Origin: Nemopilema nomurai
Taxonomy: Eukaryota; Cnidaria; Scyphozoa; Rhizostomeae; Rhizostomatidae
Direction of reading: 5' to 3'
NCBI GenBank assembly: GCA_003864495.1
Contig: PEDN01001382.1
Span: forward strand, 1 to 64,000
DNA length: 64,000 nucleotides
In this document: piece after piece, positions 46,210-58,454 of the stretch
Numbering within the stretch: position 1 is the first letter of the stretch
Layout: each line of letters begins with the position of its first letter
Program-made: the position numbers and the translations under genes
The notes under the pieces: model-generated
Database searches by the model: none
What the model saw: the letters and a program-made list of their open reading frames with translations, nothing else
Told to the model about the DNA's origin: nothing

Positions 46210-46515
46210 TCTTGCTTGAAATAGCTAATGCGAACTATTTTTCCTACACAATTGTGGGTGGAGAAATCGATTAAACGCATAAAAAATGGTTTCATTCCCT
46301 CTTTAAAGCTTTGTGCTATCACACCTAAGGACCATTTATTGAGGCACACTGGTTTAAACCCAGGGTGCTCAATCACACATGTTGGAGCCTGTTCGCCAAT
46401 ATCTTGCCTTGCTTCAATAGTTGTCAATGAAGTCATGCAATCTTCAATTTCAGTGCAGCATTTGCACTCTCTAGCATTGACAAGTTTATCTACAGCACAG
46501 TTTCCACATTTGCAC
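46210..46515 (-). pseudogene. P2X7-tail-like exon, canonical type
   Basis: After an acceptor (TTCTTTAG) the exon starts at 46515 with CKCGNCAVDKL and ECKCC. It continues CVIEHPGFKPVCLNKWSL, the zinc-binding C-x-C-x2-C...C-x-CC and E-H-P-G-F--VCLN pattern of the P2X7 cytoplasmic tail. The end after GMKPFFMRL is unrelated and stops at 46200. It is closer to the canonical tail than the K2 and K4 copies and so may be a separate gene fragment. No upstream exon could be joined with confidence; the open frame at 46791-47060 is a candidate neighbour. Confidence 0.6.
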
Positions 46516-46790
46516 CTAAAGAAAAAAGGCATAATCCTTATAGATCTTAGGCAGTTTTCCGTAACTATTTAACATAAACGTTTATTTACTATATCTCTAG
46601 GTATTCACTTTCTGATCTATATACTTCGATTTTGGTGTAAATTGGTTAAATTAGCACCTCGTATTTCGGTATTTAAGTATCTAAGGATCACATGTACATT
46701 TCAACTTAACTAGATTCCAAACACATTAATATGATATGATAAAACACTCATGCCCACATTCGAATCCATCGTCATTACTTTTGTCTGTGC

Positions 46791-47060
46791 CTATCTCTTC
46801 CGGTTTGTAGAAATACGGTTTCTAGGAGGTAAGTCTGTAACTAAAATCCCACCAAGAGTCAACTTGTTCTGTGCCTTCAAAACACCTTGATATTGTTCTT
46901 TCTTCTTCTCGATGTTCCTGAGTAGCCCTTTCATAATTTCGAACGTACTCTTCGTCGCAACGGGGTCGTATTCAACATTTTGCAGATAATCACTCAAAAT
47001 TGCAAGAGAAAAGCTCGCTGGGCTATCTTTTACGGCTCTCTTCTCCTTACCAACCGTAAA
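46791..47060 (-). CDS. Unrecognised open stretch, about 90 codons
   Basis: Open on the minus strand from about 47060 to a stop at 46791. Contains RAVKDSPASFSLAILSDYLQ, KSTFEIMKGLLRNIEKKKEQ and LTLGGILVTDLPPRNRIS. The helical, charged composition looks like protein. No domain recognised. It precedes the P2X7-like exon at 46515 on the same strand and could be its first exon, but I cannot fix the splice. Confidence 0.35.
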   Translation of the reverse strand, partial: FTVGKEKRAVKDSPASFSLAILSDYLQNVEYDPVATKSTFEIMKGLLRNIEKKKEQYQGVLKAQNKLTLGGILVTDLPPRNRISTNRKR

Positions 47061-49097
47061 CAGCTATTTGGTGAGGGTTGATTAAAACGTAAATTCTCCT
47101 GCCTATCTCTTTTGTCATCCACTCTGTATATCTAGTGGCATAAATTAAAGGAACAATGTGCGTCAGTCGCATACATTATTGGGCTGTGCGGACATCTTTT
47201 TTGCATTGTTTTTGAGACCATCCAGATCAGCTATTGTTTTTGTGCGTCATGTCCAACGCGGAGGTAGCTTATTGCACAGTGGCAAACCTATAGGTTTTTC
47301 TATACCGTGCATCAGGTGTGCGTCAGTGTGCGTCAAGTACTTCACAGAGGCTGTTGCCTGTCCAGCGCATCGCTTCCTCGAAGAGTCTGACAACAACAGC
47401 CTTCTTTTCTGAGAAATGGATCGTCTGTTATTTTGAACCAAATCGATTGACTCCTGTAAAGGGAATCTCCTTAATTTCTCGGGAGATCTGATGCACTATA
47501 GTAATGTTATAGGGTTCGAAAACTTTACAAAAGAATGAAGAGCCTCGCCGGCCTGGCAATTTGGATTCAAAAGAGAGAGGAGCAACATGTGAAGATGAGA
47601 AAGGATTTAGTAAGGCCACTACCATGGTTCATGGTTTGAGGTAAAAAAAGCTCTATGCTCAGCACCTGTCATTCCAGAGATATCTTACAAATCACTCACA
47701 AGAACTATAGAGTACTTGTCCTTGTTTCTTTTTTACTTACGAAATCCTTTCTATTTCTTTTTAGTCTGCCTTTAAAAAGTGGGAGGCCAGGGAGACCTGC
47801 ATGATTTAACTCTATGCCCACAAACATTCCAGCTACTGTTTATTTCTTGCAGGGTATTTCATGAGACAGGGAGGCAGGAGGTTGGGAGCCACAAACGTGT
47901 TTTAAATGGCACAAATATAAATGAAATAGCTTTGAAAGCACCAAAAAATTGCGCCTAAAGGGGGCTATAGGGCACGAACCTTGTCCAATTCTTTTTCTTA
48001 AAAAATATTTCTAATATTTTTGATTCTCAAATAGATTATCCTTTAGGTTAAATTGGATTCATTACTGGGATATTCCATGTAAAGTGTACCCTAAAGACCT
48101 CATTTGCACATTGAGTAATCAAATCTACAGGTTTACCAGCTTTAGCAAAAGATTGTTACAATTAGGTCTAAGGGGGATCTTTTGAATTGTTCCCCAGTCC
48201 CAGCTACAATTAAAGAATAATGAGTCAATCTCCATACAATCCCTAAAATTATCTCCCTAGTTATGAAGAATTTCATTAAAAACACTTGATCAGTAGCCTT
48301 CCTTTCTATAAAGAAATCCAAGGTTGCAATCAGATTTGATGCCACATGATATCAAGGAACAATATAAATGATATTTCAATTAATAAATCAAAAGTAGTAG
48401 CCCTGCCTGAAGAGCCACATTATTCAAAGAGAACACATATATAACATTCTTTATTGCAAATGCATTGGCCTCCATTCATTTTGATAATTATAAATATTTG
48501 AATTAGCTGATTCTTTGGCTAAATCAATTTGTTTGATTGTGTATTGTAAAATATTTTTTAATAAAGCTGATGAAAACTAATTATACATAGCTAGCTCACT
48601 GGCAGTAGCAGGAAATGAAATTCAGTAAGTGGTGAAAAACCATAGGGCGTGGCTCAGAAAATTTCTGTTGACCACGACCTTTGACCCGTATGTGGTCTTG
48701 TGCGACAGTCAAATTTTTCGCTGGATCCGCGCCTGTATATAGCATAGTTATCTTCAGATCATATTTATAACTACCATTCGCATTAGACAAGTCACTTTCG
48801 GAAGAAGACATAGTAAAATATTGGAAAGATTGAACAAAGTACGCACCAACACAGTCTTTTCCAAATACGATTACAATATGGGTTCCCTGAATGACGTATC
48901 TAAGGCTCATTCCCCCCTAATGCGGTACTGCATCGCGAGTGGTGTGAAATAAAAGCCCTATATTTCTGAACTCCTTTGCAATTACACATCGGAGAATGGT
49001 TTTTTAACTTCCTATGTTCGTTGGTCTTTTGTTTTCATAAACTCCTCCAAGGTGAAGGGGCACTTTAAAACGAATATTGAATTTTCTGAAAAATCAA
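47061..49097. other. No recognised gene
   Basis: AT-rich, mostly unexplained. A minus-strand open frame at 48910-48596 (SSSESDLSNANGSYKYDLK; FSEPRPMVFHHLLNF) is the only coding-like stretch and has no domain I know. Confidence 0.4.
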
Positions 49098-49232
49098 CAT
49101 TAGTTGATGGTGTGCAAATTCCTTCCCCTGAAAGCATCAAAGACCATTGGTTCGAAGGGAGTGAACCTTTTCCCGATCTTACTTTGGACACCGTTCAGTC
49201 TTACAGATTTATCTGAATCATTGAAGGTCTTC
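49098..49232 (+). pseudogene. Fragment of a SAP-SWIM-YqaJ gene, close copy of I2
   Basis: The frame LVDGVQIPSPESIKDHWF, EGSEPFPDLTLDTV matches LVDGMQIPSPESIKDHWF in the I2 nuclease. The DNA also matches the complement of about 22845-22981 with only scattered differences. The match breaks off on both sides, with no SAP or SWIM part. It is a recent, truncated duplicate. Confidence 0.7.
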
Positions 49233-49454
49233 TGAATGAATGGTGAGTAGGATTAATCGTCATTGAGTTTTGAAATTAGAAATTCCGTATTCGCTTTGCA
49301 TCGTGGCTGTTTTCAGGTACTATAGCTTGATAAAAGTTTTCCAAAAGAGGCCTAGCCTAGGCTGATGAGTTTTGTGGGCGAAGTTATAATATTACTAGCC
49401 AGAACGAAAATGGCCAGGGGTTGGTTTATATTTTGATTGTTATTAATTCTTAGG

Positions 49455-49625
49455 TGTGTGTGTGGTAAGTGTAAAACTGGGCTTCTTGTTGGTGGAAGGG
49501 AGTACCGATGCTGCCACGAAGTCCATGCAGCGTATTGGGAAGCTTGTTTTTGAGGGCATCACAAACCGGGTGTACAGTGAATCCCAAAATCACGATCTTT
49601 TTGGTCAGGCTTATCAAGTTTAACA
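49455..49625 (+). pseudogene. P2X7-tail-like exon fragment
   Basis: After an acceptor (TTCTTAG) the plus strand reads CVCGKCKTGLLVGGREYRCC, HEVHAA, then one frame over GKLVFEGITNRVYSES and HDLFGQ. CxCxxC...LVG..E(Y/F)RCC...GKLVFEG is shared with exon 2 of the gene at 24425-25394. The frame break comes near 49537. Only this exon remains. Confidence 0.6.
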
Positions 49626-50029
49626 GAGTCGCTTATCTAGCTTTCTGTGTCTACTATTGCAGTTGAAGTGGATGCAACATCGGATAAACTTGTCGCCTCA
49701 GTAGTCGATTGTCTCTCGTCAATGTCTGTTCCTTTTATGAGCTGTGGAGGATATTTGGTACTGGTTTTTAACAAATACTTGTGAATCACGTTGAACTAAC
49801 AATAAACTTTAAAATGTGAAAGCTATGAAATTAATTTTGCATCTGTACCCCATAGGAAGGTTTTAATTCATCAACCACCCAAAAAAGCCCCCCCCCCTCT
49901 CCTCGTTTAACTTCTCCACGTCAAGTATTTCTTGAGAGATTTGTTCACTTGATGTTTTTTAATATGGTGCCCATGAAAGCTGCCCAAAAGTCAGGGGGAA
50001 ATTTCCTGGTTACCAGGAGATTTTAGCGT

Positions 50030-50875
50030 TGTCAAAGGGGAGAAGAACGGAGAAAAGTTACAGAGACAGAAACATGGGATGAAGGTCTAAGTGATAATTT
50101 AGAGGGTACTGAGACCAATTGCTTAACTAATGATCTTCATTCCCAAACGTATATTGTTGGTGACACATTGACAGTCATGAAATCATTGCAGGTTCTTCGG
50201 GCAGAAAATATTCAACTACAGGAAAAAATCAAGTCTAAGAATAACAACTTTGATGTGCCATCTTTCAAGGATAACAATTAAAAGAATCTATTTTTATTTG
50301 ATTATAAACATGGCATACTCTTTTCACACTCTACAGTTATCTCCGTTCCTATTTAAGCACACGAAAAAGCCTTAATGGATTTCAGATGCTCATTATGATT
50401 CTGATGAAGTTGCGCTTCAATATTTCAAATTTCTTTCTGGTATATCTTTTTGATTTGTCAAGCTCAACAGTCTCAAGAATGCTGGCAGAAAGGATAGACA
50501 TTATGTTTATAAGGATGAAGCCACTGATCTTGTGACCTTCTGTGGAAAACAATGCTTTTGCAGTTTCAAGAGCATTTTGGCCTTAAAAGTTACTGTCATT
50601 ATTGACTGCATTCACATTTTCATTGAAAGGCCTTCAAATCTAAAAGCACGTGCAGAAACATGGGCATCTTACAAACACCATAATACTATTAAGAACTTGA
50701 TTGGAATCACTCCACAGGGCACAGTTTTTTATTTCAAATGGTTGGGGAGGTAGGGCCAGTGACAAATACATGACTGCAAACTGTGAATTTTTGAACAAAC
50801 TTTTGCCCGGGGACATTGTGTTGGCATATAGGGCTTTCAAAATCCAGGATTCAATTGGCTGCAAGTTTTTGTAAC
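50030..50875 (+). pseudogene. I4 DDE transposase relic
   Basis: A coiled-coil piece (SLQVLRAENIQLQEKIKSK, about 50190-50250) is followed by a broken helix-turn-helix region. The catalytic core has [19 protein letters not shown] (first Asp), [19 protein letters not shown] and, one frame on, [20 protein letters not shown] with [10 protein letters not shown]. The last motif has Tyr where the other copies have the second catalytic Asp (LADRGF). The Glu segment is missing. Closest in motif wording to the I1 transposase. Convergent with the I4 nuclease gene, which ends 210 bp away. Confidence 0.65.
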
Positions 50876-51084
50876 TCTTTTAGCTTATTACAACATGAAT
50901 CTAAATGGAACCCACAATAAATGTTTTTAATGAGAAACCGTTTTCTGCCCAGGTTCTCCAAAATATTCTATCAAAGTTAGCCTTTAATGTAAAATATTAA
51001 ATATAAAATCTATAAAAATAAAAAATCCAAAATTTAAAAACGAGATCTTATATTACATAATTTAGATGATGAGTGCTTTGTCGT

Positions 51085-52720
51085 TTAGAGTATCATTTGA
51101 TTTTCCTTTTCTTGGAGTGAATTTTTTGAAAGTTTTCTGCAATCTGGACAAAACCATCTATGCTTTGGGGTACATTTTATACCCACACATTTATAATGAA
51201 AACACTTGATGTGATACTCAGGATTGTCACATGCAATTATTTTTTGAAACTCAGATTGCTTACAGTAGCACGATACTTTTCCATCAAGAGTAACATTTCC
51301 CATCAAGAGTAACATTTTGTGCCTGTGCAGCATCAGCAGTATTTGATTCGTCAGAGCTGCCTTGTGTAATCCATGACTCTTTTTTGGGGGACCCTCTGGG
51401 AATATAGCATTTACGTAGATATGTTGGGATTCCTCTGTAATTTTGGTCCAGAACTAATCATCAAAAGCAATCTCTTCGTGATGCAATTCCTTCTCTAAAG
51501 CTCCTGCTTCATGATTGCAGATACTCTTTATTAAGCTCTGTGATGGTTGCGCTGGGTTTGTGCAACAAACAGCTTTCATTTGTGAAGCAGTATTGCGGCC
51601 AGCCCTAAAACGAAACCAACTTTGGAACAGGACTGCTCTCTGGTAGCCTTTTCCACTACTTGCGCTTGGCTCTGTGTCACATTAATGCCCCTCACAACTT
51701 TTTGACAATTAATTTTGAGGTCTGCATAATTCATGGAAAAAGTGTGCTCATCTTTCAAGGCAGTTAGAATTCGAGAGAATTCATCTGAGTTTAACTTTGG
51801 TACAAAGTTTTCAGAGAATGGCTTGATCAGTGAAAGAATTGCTGATTTTGCGCCACCGGTATGCAATTTTTCAAAAAGAGTATTAAGTTCTTCATCAGAT
51901 GGAACTGGTATGCTTGGGCATTTCTTTTCCAGATGTTTTGCTTGTTTTTTTGTATATTCTTGGCTAACAAAATATATATTGCTGTCAAGGTTCTTCTTCA
52001 TACTTTTTGCTGATGTAAAGTAATGTCTTTGCATTCTTTATACTCTACTTTTTTCATTGCACTTGGAAGAAGCCAATAGGCTTTTTCTTGGGTTACAGTC
52101 TTTGAATCTCTCATTTTAACCATTGCTTCAATTGAAAATAATAGGGCAGCAACATGTGTACAAGTTTCTCCTAGTCTGGTGACACAGTTGCAGTTGCATA
52201 ACTCAAAATTCTACCATCCATCTCTGCAACAGCCCATGGCTGCAATGGCTTCTCATTTAACTTCTGAAAATTCAGCACCTGCAAAATTAAAATCTCAAAA
52301 AGGAGAATCAAATATGAAATGGATAAATGACGTAGTGGGCCTAAAACTACTTACCTTTGCTTTCACGAGGCACTTCCTCTCAACTTTTTTTGAAACAACA
52401 TCATGAACCCACCCACAGACCATCTGGTTATAGGCCTCCAAGCCGTTGTTGCATTTCAGACCTGTCGCAGGTTACCGGGTTGGAGTGAACAGTAGGTAAT
52501 TAACCATATCTGGATATGTTACAGCTTGGAGGCAGCTCCAGTCACTTGACAAATCATTATCTGGTACGGACCTTTTCCATCGATTTGCTCTATTTTCGAC
52601 AAATATCTCTCTTTTTCCTTAGCTTCCAAACTATCTACGTAATTTTGATCAGTGTTTTTGTCGCTTTTTGCTGCTTTTGCCGTCCTTTTCCGGCGTTATA
52701 CCACCTGCTATGAAATGCGA
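51085..52720 (-). pseudogene. I4 SWIM-YqaJ-PHD nuclease with deleted core
   Basis: Reading from about 52690: YVDSLEAKEKERYLSKIEQI, then LEAYNQMVCGWVHDVVSKKV to a donor near 52350. The next exon has KPLQPWAVAEMDG and, one frame over, a SWIM finger (CNCNCVTRLGETCTHVAALL). The part 52034-51576 gives PVPSDEELNTLFEKL, LSLIKPFSENFVPK and VEKATREQSCSKV, after which AGRNTASQMKA opens the YqaJ domain. The rest of the YqaJ core (FLGASPDG, LEIK) is missing. It ends with a PHD finger (CYCKQ, ACDN, CFHYKCV, WFCPDC) and a stop at 51085. Same domain order as the I1 nuclease. Confidence 0.65.
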
Positions 52721-52867
52721 ATATTCGAATAGAGCGCAAAACAGATGATCTTTCTGAATGGTGCCTCCAAGTCTTTATACCTCTAAGATCGCGCGTATCC
52801 GGGAACTTACGTTAGAAATGACATCAATGCAAAGCTTCTATACAAGAGCCATGTAACATAAAACGGC

Positions 52868-53050
52868 TTGATTGGAATCTCACCATCAGGAACCATTACA
52901 TTCCTTAGCCAGTTGTTTGAAGGGTCAATATATGACAAAAAAATTGTCCAATGGAGTGGCATCAGCAACCCCCAGCTGTGGAGTACAGGTGACTCAATCG
53001 TAGCAGACAAAGGCTTCACATTATCAAATGCATTGGAACCACTTGGTGTA
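52868..53050 (+). pseudogene. DDE_Tnp_4 transposase fragment
   Basis: GISPSGTITFLSQLFEGSI, YDKKIVQWSGI and SIVADKGFTLSNALEPLGV give the region between the first and second catalytic Asp (ADKGF) of a PIF/ISL2EU-type transposase. Both flanks of the domain are lacking. The frame runs straight on into an unrelated sequence (next feature). Confidence 0.6.
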
Positions 53051-53220
53051 ACATCCAATGAGTACATCCAAAAAAAGTTCATGGGAGTTGCAATAAAAGG
53101 GCTGGAAGAGAGATCTAGTGGAGTGAAGCGCCGTCACACAGATGATGAGCGTGAGAAGGAAGGAGTGCATGCTAGTTTTTTCAAGTTAGTTATAACTGTC
53201 ATATTTTTAAACATTTCATA

Positions 53221-53281
<61 letters not shown>

Positions 53282-54353
53282 GTATATAAATGTATGTATA
53301 TGCATACATACTTTTACTTTTACTGTTCAGATTTATTTTATAGAATTAAGTTCATCAAAAATAGTTTTTCAAAGCCATTATATTGAGATTGTTGCAATTA
53401 CTTAAAAGCTACATTCCATATTACTTAAATTTGTACAAGAGCATCTTAAACTTAACTCATACATAAAATATGGCAACTTTTCATTAGATGTAGATGATGA
53501 TATCGTAAGTCTTCTAACTGCTGGGCAGAAGACATATCTGCAATTGCTTTTTGGGGACAAATGCAAACTGATAGGCAGAATTGTAAAAAGTAGGTATGAA
53601 GTTTAAAAATCTCTCACTTCTTAATCTTTATTTAGCATTTAAACAAGAAATATAAAGGATCTATAAATTCTTTTTGTCTCTATCTATTTGCTAAAAAGGT
53701 GGACAACGTCATTGAAAGCTGTGGAAGGACGAGGACAGACCATTGTGGTGGCCTCTGAAGGATTTCCGGTCCCCCAATGCCGGCAACCCTCGTATGCGAA
53801 TTCAAGAATTGGATCTAATCTTGGATTCTTATAGAGATTTTTCCTTGAGAACCCAGAACAGCCAACTTGAAAATTTGACGCCAGTGCATTCCCAGGTATC
53901 TTTCATCATTTGCCAATTTAGCTTTAGAATTGAGACATTAAATTGAGTGTTATTACTTAAAGTGTTGCTTCTAATTGCCAAATGAATGTTGTCACAATTA
54001 TGCTATATATTTGATTTGAGCGTTTCTGACTCATTTTTGTCTGCCCAATCAATATTTTGTAATTTTCGTAATACAAGATAATTTATATTAAAAGTGCAAT
54101 TTATCTCAATTGATTAAAGGATTCAGCTTTATAGCTGCAGTTTTTGAGCTTAATGGGTGTGGAAATTTCTGTATGTTTTTTCTACATTTAATTTCAAATT
54201 TTATTGAAGAGAGAATTAGAGCAGTTGAGCAATTGGTAATTGATGTGCAACCTTCCTTATTCAGGAATTGGAACCAGTGAAAGAGTTAGCTGTCCCTGAA
54301 TCAAACAGCTTCTCTACAGCTATGGAACAGCTTAAGGAGATTGCCACGGTTTG
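53051..54353 (+). CDS. Unrecognised four-exon open gene fragment
   Basis: Coding-like pieces: about 53051-53182 (KGLEERSSGVKRRHTDDERE, KEGVHASFFK); about 53490-53592 (DDDIVSLLTAGQKTYLQLLF, GDKCKLIGRIVK); about 53720-53892 (LWKDEDRPLWWPLKDFRSPN, MRIQELDLILDSYRDF); and 54265-54353 (ELEPVKELAVPESNSF...), with a stop at 54353. The last two have good GT-AG borders. The first junction is a base out of phase, so the copy may be damaged. A Trp-Trp-Pro after an acidic stretch loosely recalls the DNA-binding region of NRF1-like factors, but this is only an impression. A TA microsatellite lies in the first intron. Confidence 0.35.
53224..53282. repeat. (TA)n microsatellite
   Basis: Unbroken TA repeats of about 50 bp, passing into TGTATA variants to about 53310. 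Confidence 0.9.
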
Positions 54354-54609
54354 AAAACTAAGCTTGTTACTCAAATTAGAAATTCACTCACAGTTTATAT
54401 TGAAAATACTAATGTCATGTAATACTGCAAGGTAGTTTATTGGGTTCAGGTGGAAGTTAGTTGCTAAGTCATCCTTTGTTATTTTGTAGAATACCATGAC
54501 ATGGAACCATAGTCAATAGAAAAAACTCTGGTCTAGAGGCCTTATGTTCTGTTTTTTTGTTCTCCAAGCGAACTTGAAATAAAATTTATCTTTACAATGT
54601 TGCCTCACA

Positions 54610-55740
54610 ATGGCGGCGGATGCACATGTCAGAGGAGAAACTCCGGAAATTTTCGTTGAAATGTTGGATGAAGAACTGATGGATCAAATGTTCCAGGAAG
54701 ATACTAGCGCTGTGGAAGAGGACTTGAACATTCAAGAGGTTTCAGTGTATTTTACTTGCGATAAATGCAATAAATGTTACAAGACAAAAGACGGCCTAAA
54801 TTGACACACCAGAGAAAAATTTGGCGAGAGAAGCACCAAGGAAGCTGATGGAAGCGCAACATGTGAGCTTACGTCAATTGTTTTATTTGATCTTGTCGTG
54901 AAAACCAAAGATGAGTTGTGTCAAAATGAATGCTACCCAAAAACCATGCGGGATACGATAGCTGATTGCCAGTTTCAACCAAGTGAACACCTGCTCAATG
55001 AACAAAAAATCGCTTTTGCCTTTTTAAAAAATATACTGATGGTGAGAAGTTTTATTCATTTTTCTACTGGAAAATTGTGATAAACGCTGGTACACTAATA
55101 CCAGATCTGCCCCCACCAATGTGCACAGTAATGGCCAAAAAACTTGGAGACATTATTTCAAGAAACAGAAGCAATTGTCTTGCCAAAAACCTCATTCCCC
55201 AATTAGTGCCAAAGAAATGGATCGACTACATTATCTTGCTGGATATGTAGTGAGCAGATTTTTTAAAAGAATAAAAAACCGCCCTAATTTCATGCCAGAG
55301 TCAAGCCAGTCACTCTCATCAGTATTGAACAATTTTATTGAAGAAAATAACACATCGCAGAGGTTATTGCCAGTCAGACAAGAGAAGGGTTAATTGCTGT
55401 GAAAGATGAGGCACAGAAATCTTTTTCGTTTGTGCAGAAAAAACTTTCAGAGCCCACAGTTCAACATCAAATATTGTTAGGAAAATAGCTTTACAGCCCA
55501 TGGTAGACAATCTTTTGTTTGATACTGAAGTCATTAGCATGTATAACTGCCTTATAGAAAATTTCTCTTTACCAATAGACTTCGAGGTAAAAAACAATTT
55601 GTTGGAAAACATGCTGAAGTTTTACCTTCGTTTCAGGTCATTTTCTTTCACAAGAGATGTTGCAGAAAACACCTTATATGCTCAAAGAAAGGTTAAAACA
55701 TAAGCTTTGCGGAAAGACATTAAACAAGCAACAGGTAAAC
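54610..55740 (+). pseudogene. C2H2-type protein with a GYVV-block C-terminus, degenerate
   Basis: ATG 54610 opens an acidic start, then a broken zinc finger (FTCDKCNKCYKTKDGLN, stop, HTREKFG), then CELTSIVLFDLVVKTKDELC and HLLNEQKIAFAFLKN to about 55060. A second part has KEMDRLHYLAGYVVSRFFKR (55218-55277), SLSSVLNNFIEENNTSQRLL, VISMYNCLIENFSLPIDFEV and NNLLENMLKFYLRFRSFSF. The LxYxAGYVV block resembles the one near the end of P-element transposases. I recall multicopy invertebrate proteins with this layout but no name. Several frame changes (near 55100, 55380 and 55480) show decay. Confidence 0.45.
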
Positions 55741-58097
55741 CAGGCCTTAATAATTAACAAATCGTTGAGTAGTAATAGCCTCCAAGAAAGCATGGGGTCA
55801 TTCAAAAAGTAGGCTCTTAGCGAGAGGGAGGTGTCAGCTAGAAACAGAGAAAGGGTTTGGGTGGCTATCAATCTTAATTGTTGCTTTCACTCCAAAATAA
55901 TCAATTGTTACTTAGTATAGCTTAAACAGTTAACAAGTGAATGATAAAACTAAATGCTTTAGATGACTGTTTTTAACGTTTTATCTTTTCTTAAAAGGTT
56001 GGTTATCAACAATGTACAATGAAGGCTTGCATTTTTGCTAGTGTGGTCCTACAGTGATGCCTAAAACAAGAACTACTGATCTCTGCATTCGTATAATGTT
56101 GTCATTGTACCCAAATTGATATAATGAAGGGTTATCATTTCTTCTGCCAAAACCTCTTTGTCTACAAAAATACTTCTCAAGGACATCTTGATTAAATCTT
56201 TGTTAACACAAATTCAAAACCACTTTGCAGCAGAATTTTTGTAGCTTCAATGACAGAATGAACTGTGATTCTAATTCCTTCATAAGTCTGTCCATCCTTT
56301 AAAGACTCTTATAAGGTCAGGCACATTTAGGATCCTTCAAAGAATCATTATACCTTTAGGCGCATTTGTTTGTTCGTTCTAACAAAAATTTAAATATAAC
56401 ATTTATATATTAACTCAATTGTAATCTCAATATCTTCTTTCTGGTAATGTTTCTCGCCAATGTAAATATTCCCAGATTTGATTTAAATTTTGAAATCGCT
56501 TTCGACTATCCTGCACTTTTGAGGATGTTCAAAGTCTCACTTGTCTGAAAATCTGTGAAATCTTGCGATTTTCGCTGTGAAACTCGAAAAAGTCAAACTT
56601 CTCCTTAGGAATGTCGACGAGAAGTTCCACAACCTGGGATTACGCAATTTGAACCGACCATAGTTCTCAAAATATCAGGAACATTTTCGCAATACGCTCA
56701 AAACTCAACAACAGTCCCTCTATTCCATTTTTGCCCCGTCCCCTTACTTAGATCACGTGTTTGCAAAAAACACGAACAAAGAGTTAGAACAATAGGCTTC
56801 CAGACCAGATTTTTTTCTATTGACTATGATGGAACCAAGCGGTTTCCTTGCTAGAATCCCCCCTAATTTTAGTTTGGAATTTCTACGCAATCTCCTCCCA
56901 AAACATGTGGCCTTGAAAAGGTACCAAAAGTATGGCTACAATCTGATGTTGAATTGTGGTAAGCACTTTTTGATCTACATGATTCTAATTTTGTGTCTTC
57001 CACATCTTTTTACTTCCTAGGATGCCTAGGATCAGCAACTAAACCTAAACTAAATGATTTGTGTGTATGCAAACGTCAAAGTGTGCCCACGTTTAGTATG
57101 TTTGCATACTTGCTAACCTTTGGTTAAGTTTTGTATTACGAAAAATTTGTTCATCAGTTATATTCATCATTTGTCTGATAGTGCCAATGGCTTTATCTTG
57201 GAATAAATGTCAAAATACATTGGTCATTGTGACCCAAATATTTTATTTGTTTTTTGTGATTCCTAAGTGCCCGCCATCATGTACCACCGTTCCTAAGAGG
57301 AAAGACAGAGCCTGTTCGGGTCAATGGCATTGATGTCTTTAAGGCGGTGTCTGCAGGGTTGTATGGAACAGAAGGGTACTAGTCCGTGATGCGCCTTTCT
57401 TCCGTTTCAATGGGCTTTGAAAGGATGGCGACTATCATAGAAAAAGTGAGTAGCAAACTCATTACATTATTAATGATCTATGCCCTGCCAAAGAATTTAT
57501 AGCTGTAAGCAGTTTGTTTACAAACGTTCATCTGAATGTTAACCAACGATGCTGGTGTGCAAAGAGTCAAAATTCTTTCAGTTACCTTTACACGCTGCAG
57601 GTTTTACACATCACCATCTGTGCTTTGAATAGGTTTTGAAATCACATTATCAGTGATAGATAATCATGGACGAACAAGTCAGTAAAAATTGACTTTAAAA
57701 CTTAATTGCAATGGTGGCAAAAAGATCTTTGAAGTTGAAAAAGGCCCTCATGGTGCTCTATCCCATTAACCCACTTGGCAATTTCTGAAATGAGTCGGAA
57801 ATACATGGATCTTTATATATATAAATATATATACACACTGTACACTGTACTTTTTACGGAAATCATTAATTCCTTGAAAAGTAAATCAAAGATTATTTTC
57901 AATCGTTTTTTCGTTGATTACACTGCTTAAAATGTGTGACTTTTTGGTATTCCGGCTGGTCTCAACTCCATTTGGAAAAGATCATAAGAATTTCTGAACC
58001 AATCTTGAAACGAATGTAGTGGCGCACAGATTCGTTTCAACATTTCACTACCAGTTTTGACATGTCCCCTGCAGCTGATTAAATATGGGCAATTACT
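55741..58097. other. No gene seen
   Basis: AT-rich. Open frames at 56820-57020 and 57927-58124 have no recognisable domain. Confidence 0.45.
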
Positions 58098-58180
58098 CCT
58101 GCTCTTAAAAATTGCGTATTTCACTATCTTGTGAATATACGGATTTTAAATATCCGGATACGTGTGGACAAGGCCTTATT
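58098..58180. repeat. DNA-transposon terminus-like sequence
   Basis: Read on the minus strand from 58179 it begins TAAGGCCTTGTCCACACGTA and continues TCCGGATATTTAAAATCCG. Ends of this type (GGCCTTGTCCACACG) occur in short non-autonomous DNA elements of animals. The partner end was not located. Confidence 0.3.
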
Positions 58181-58454
58181 CACGAGAGCCTCCTCATTCA
58201 TCGCGACTGACCTTCTCTTGATTCCCAACTGTCCTCTATCCCCATGTTTTTGTTCTGACTTTCTTTACCCTCATTGTTTGTCACTGATTTCTTTTATTCC
58301 TTGTCTTCACCCTCTAGGTTGTTTATTTGTTTCTTTTCTGTAGCTCCTCACACGTCCATCTTCCTCCTTTTAAGTACTGCTATCATCACATGGTTTTCGA
58401 TCCCCTTTTTTTAAGCTTTCGCATCTATTCGATTTCTCGCCCGTTTTATATACA

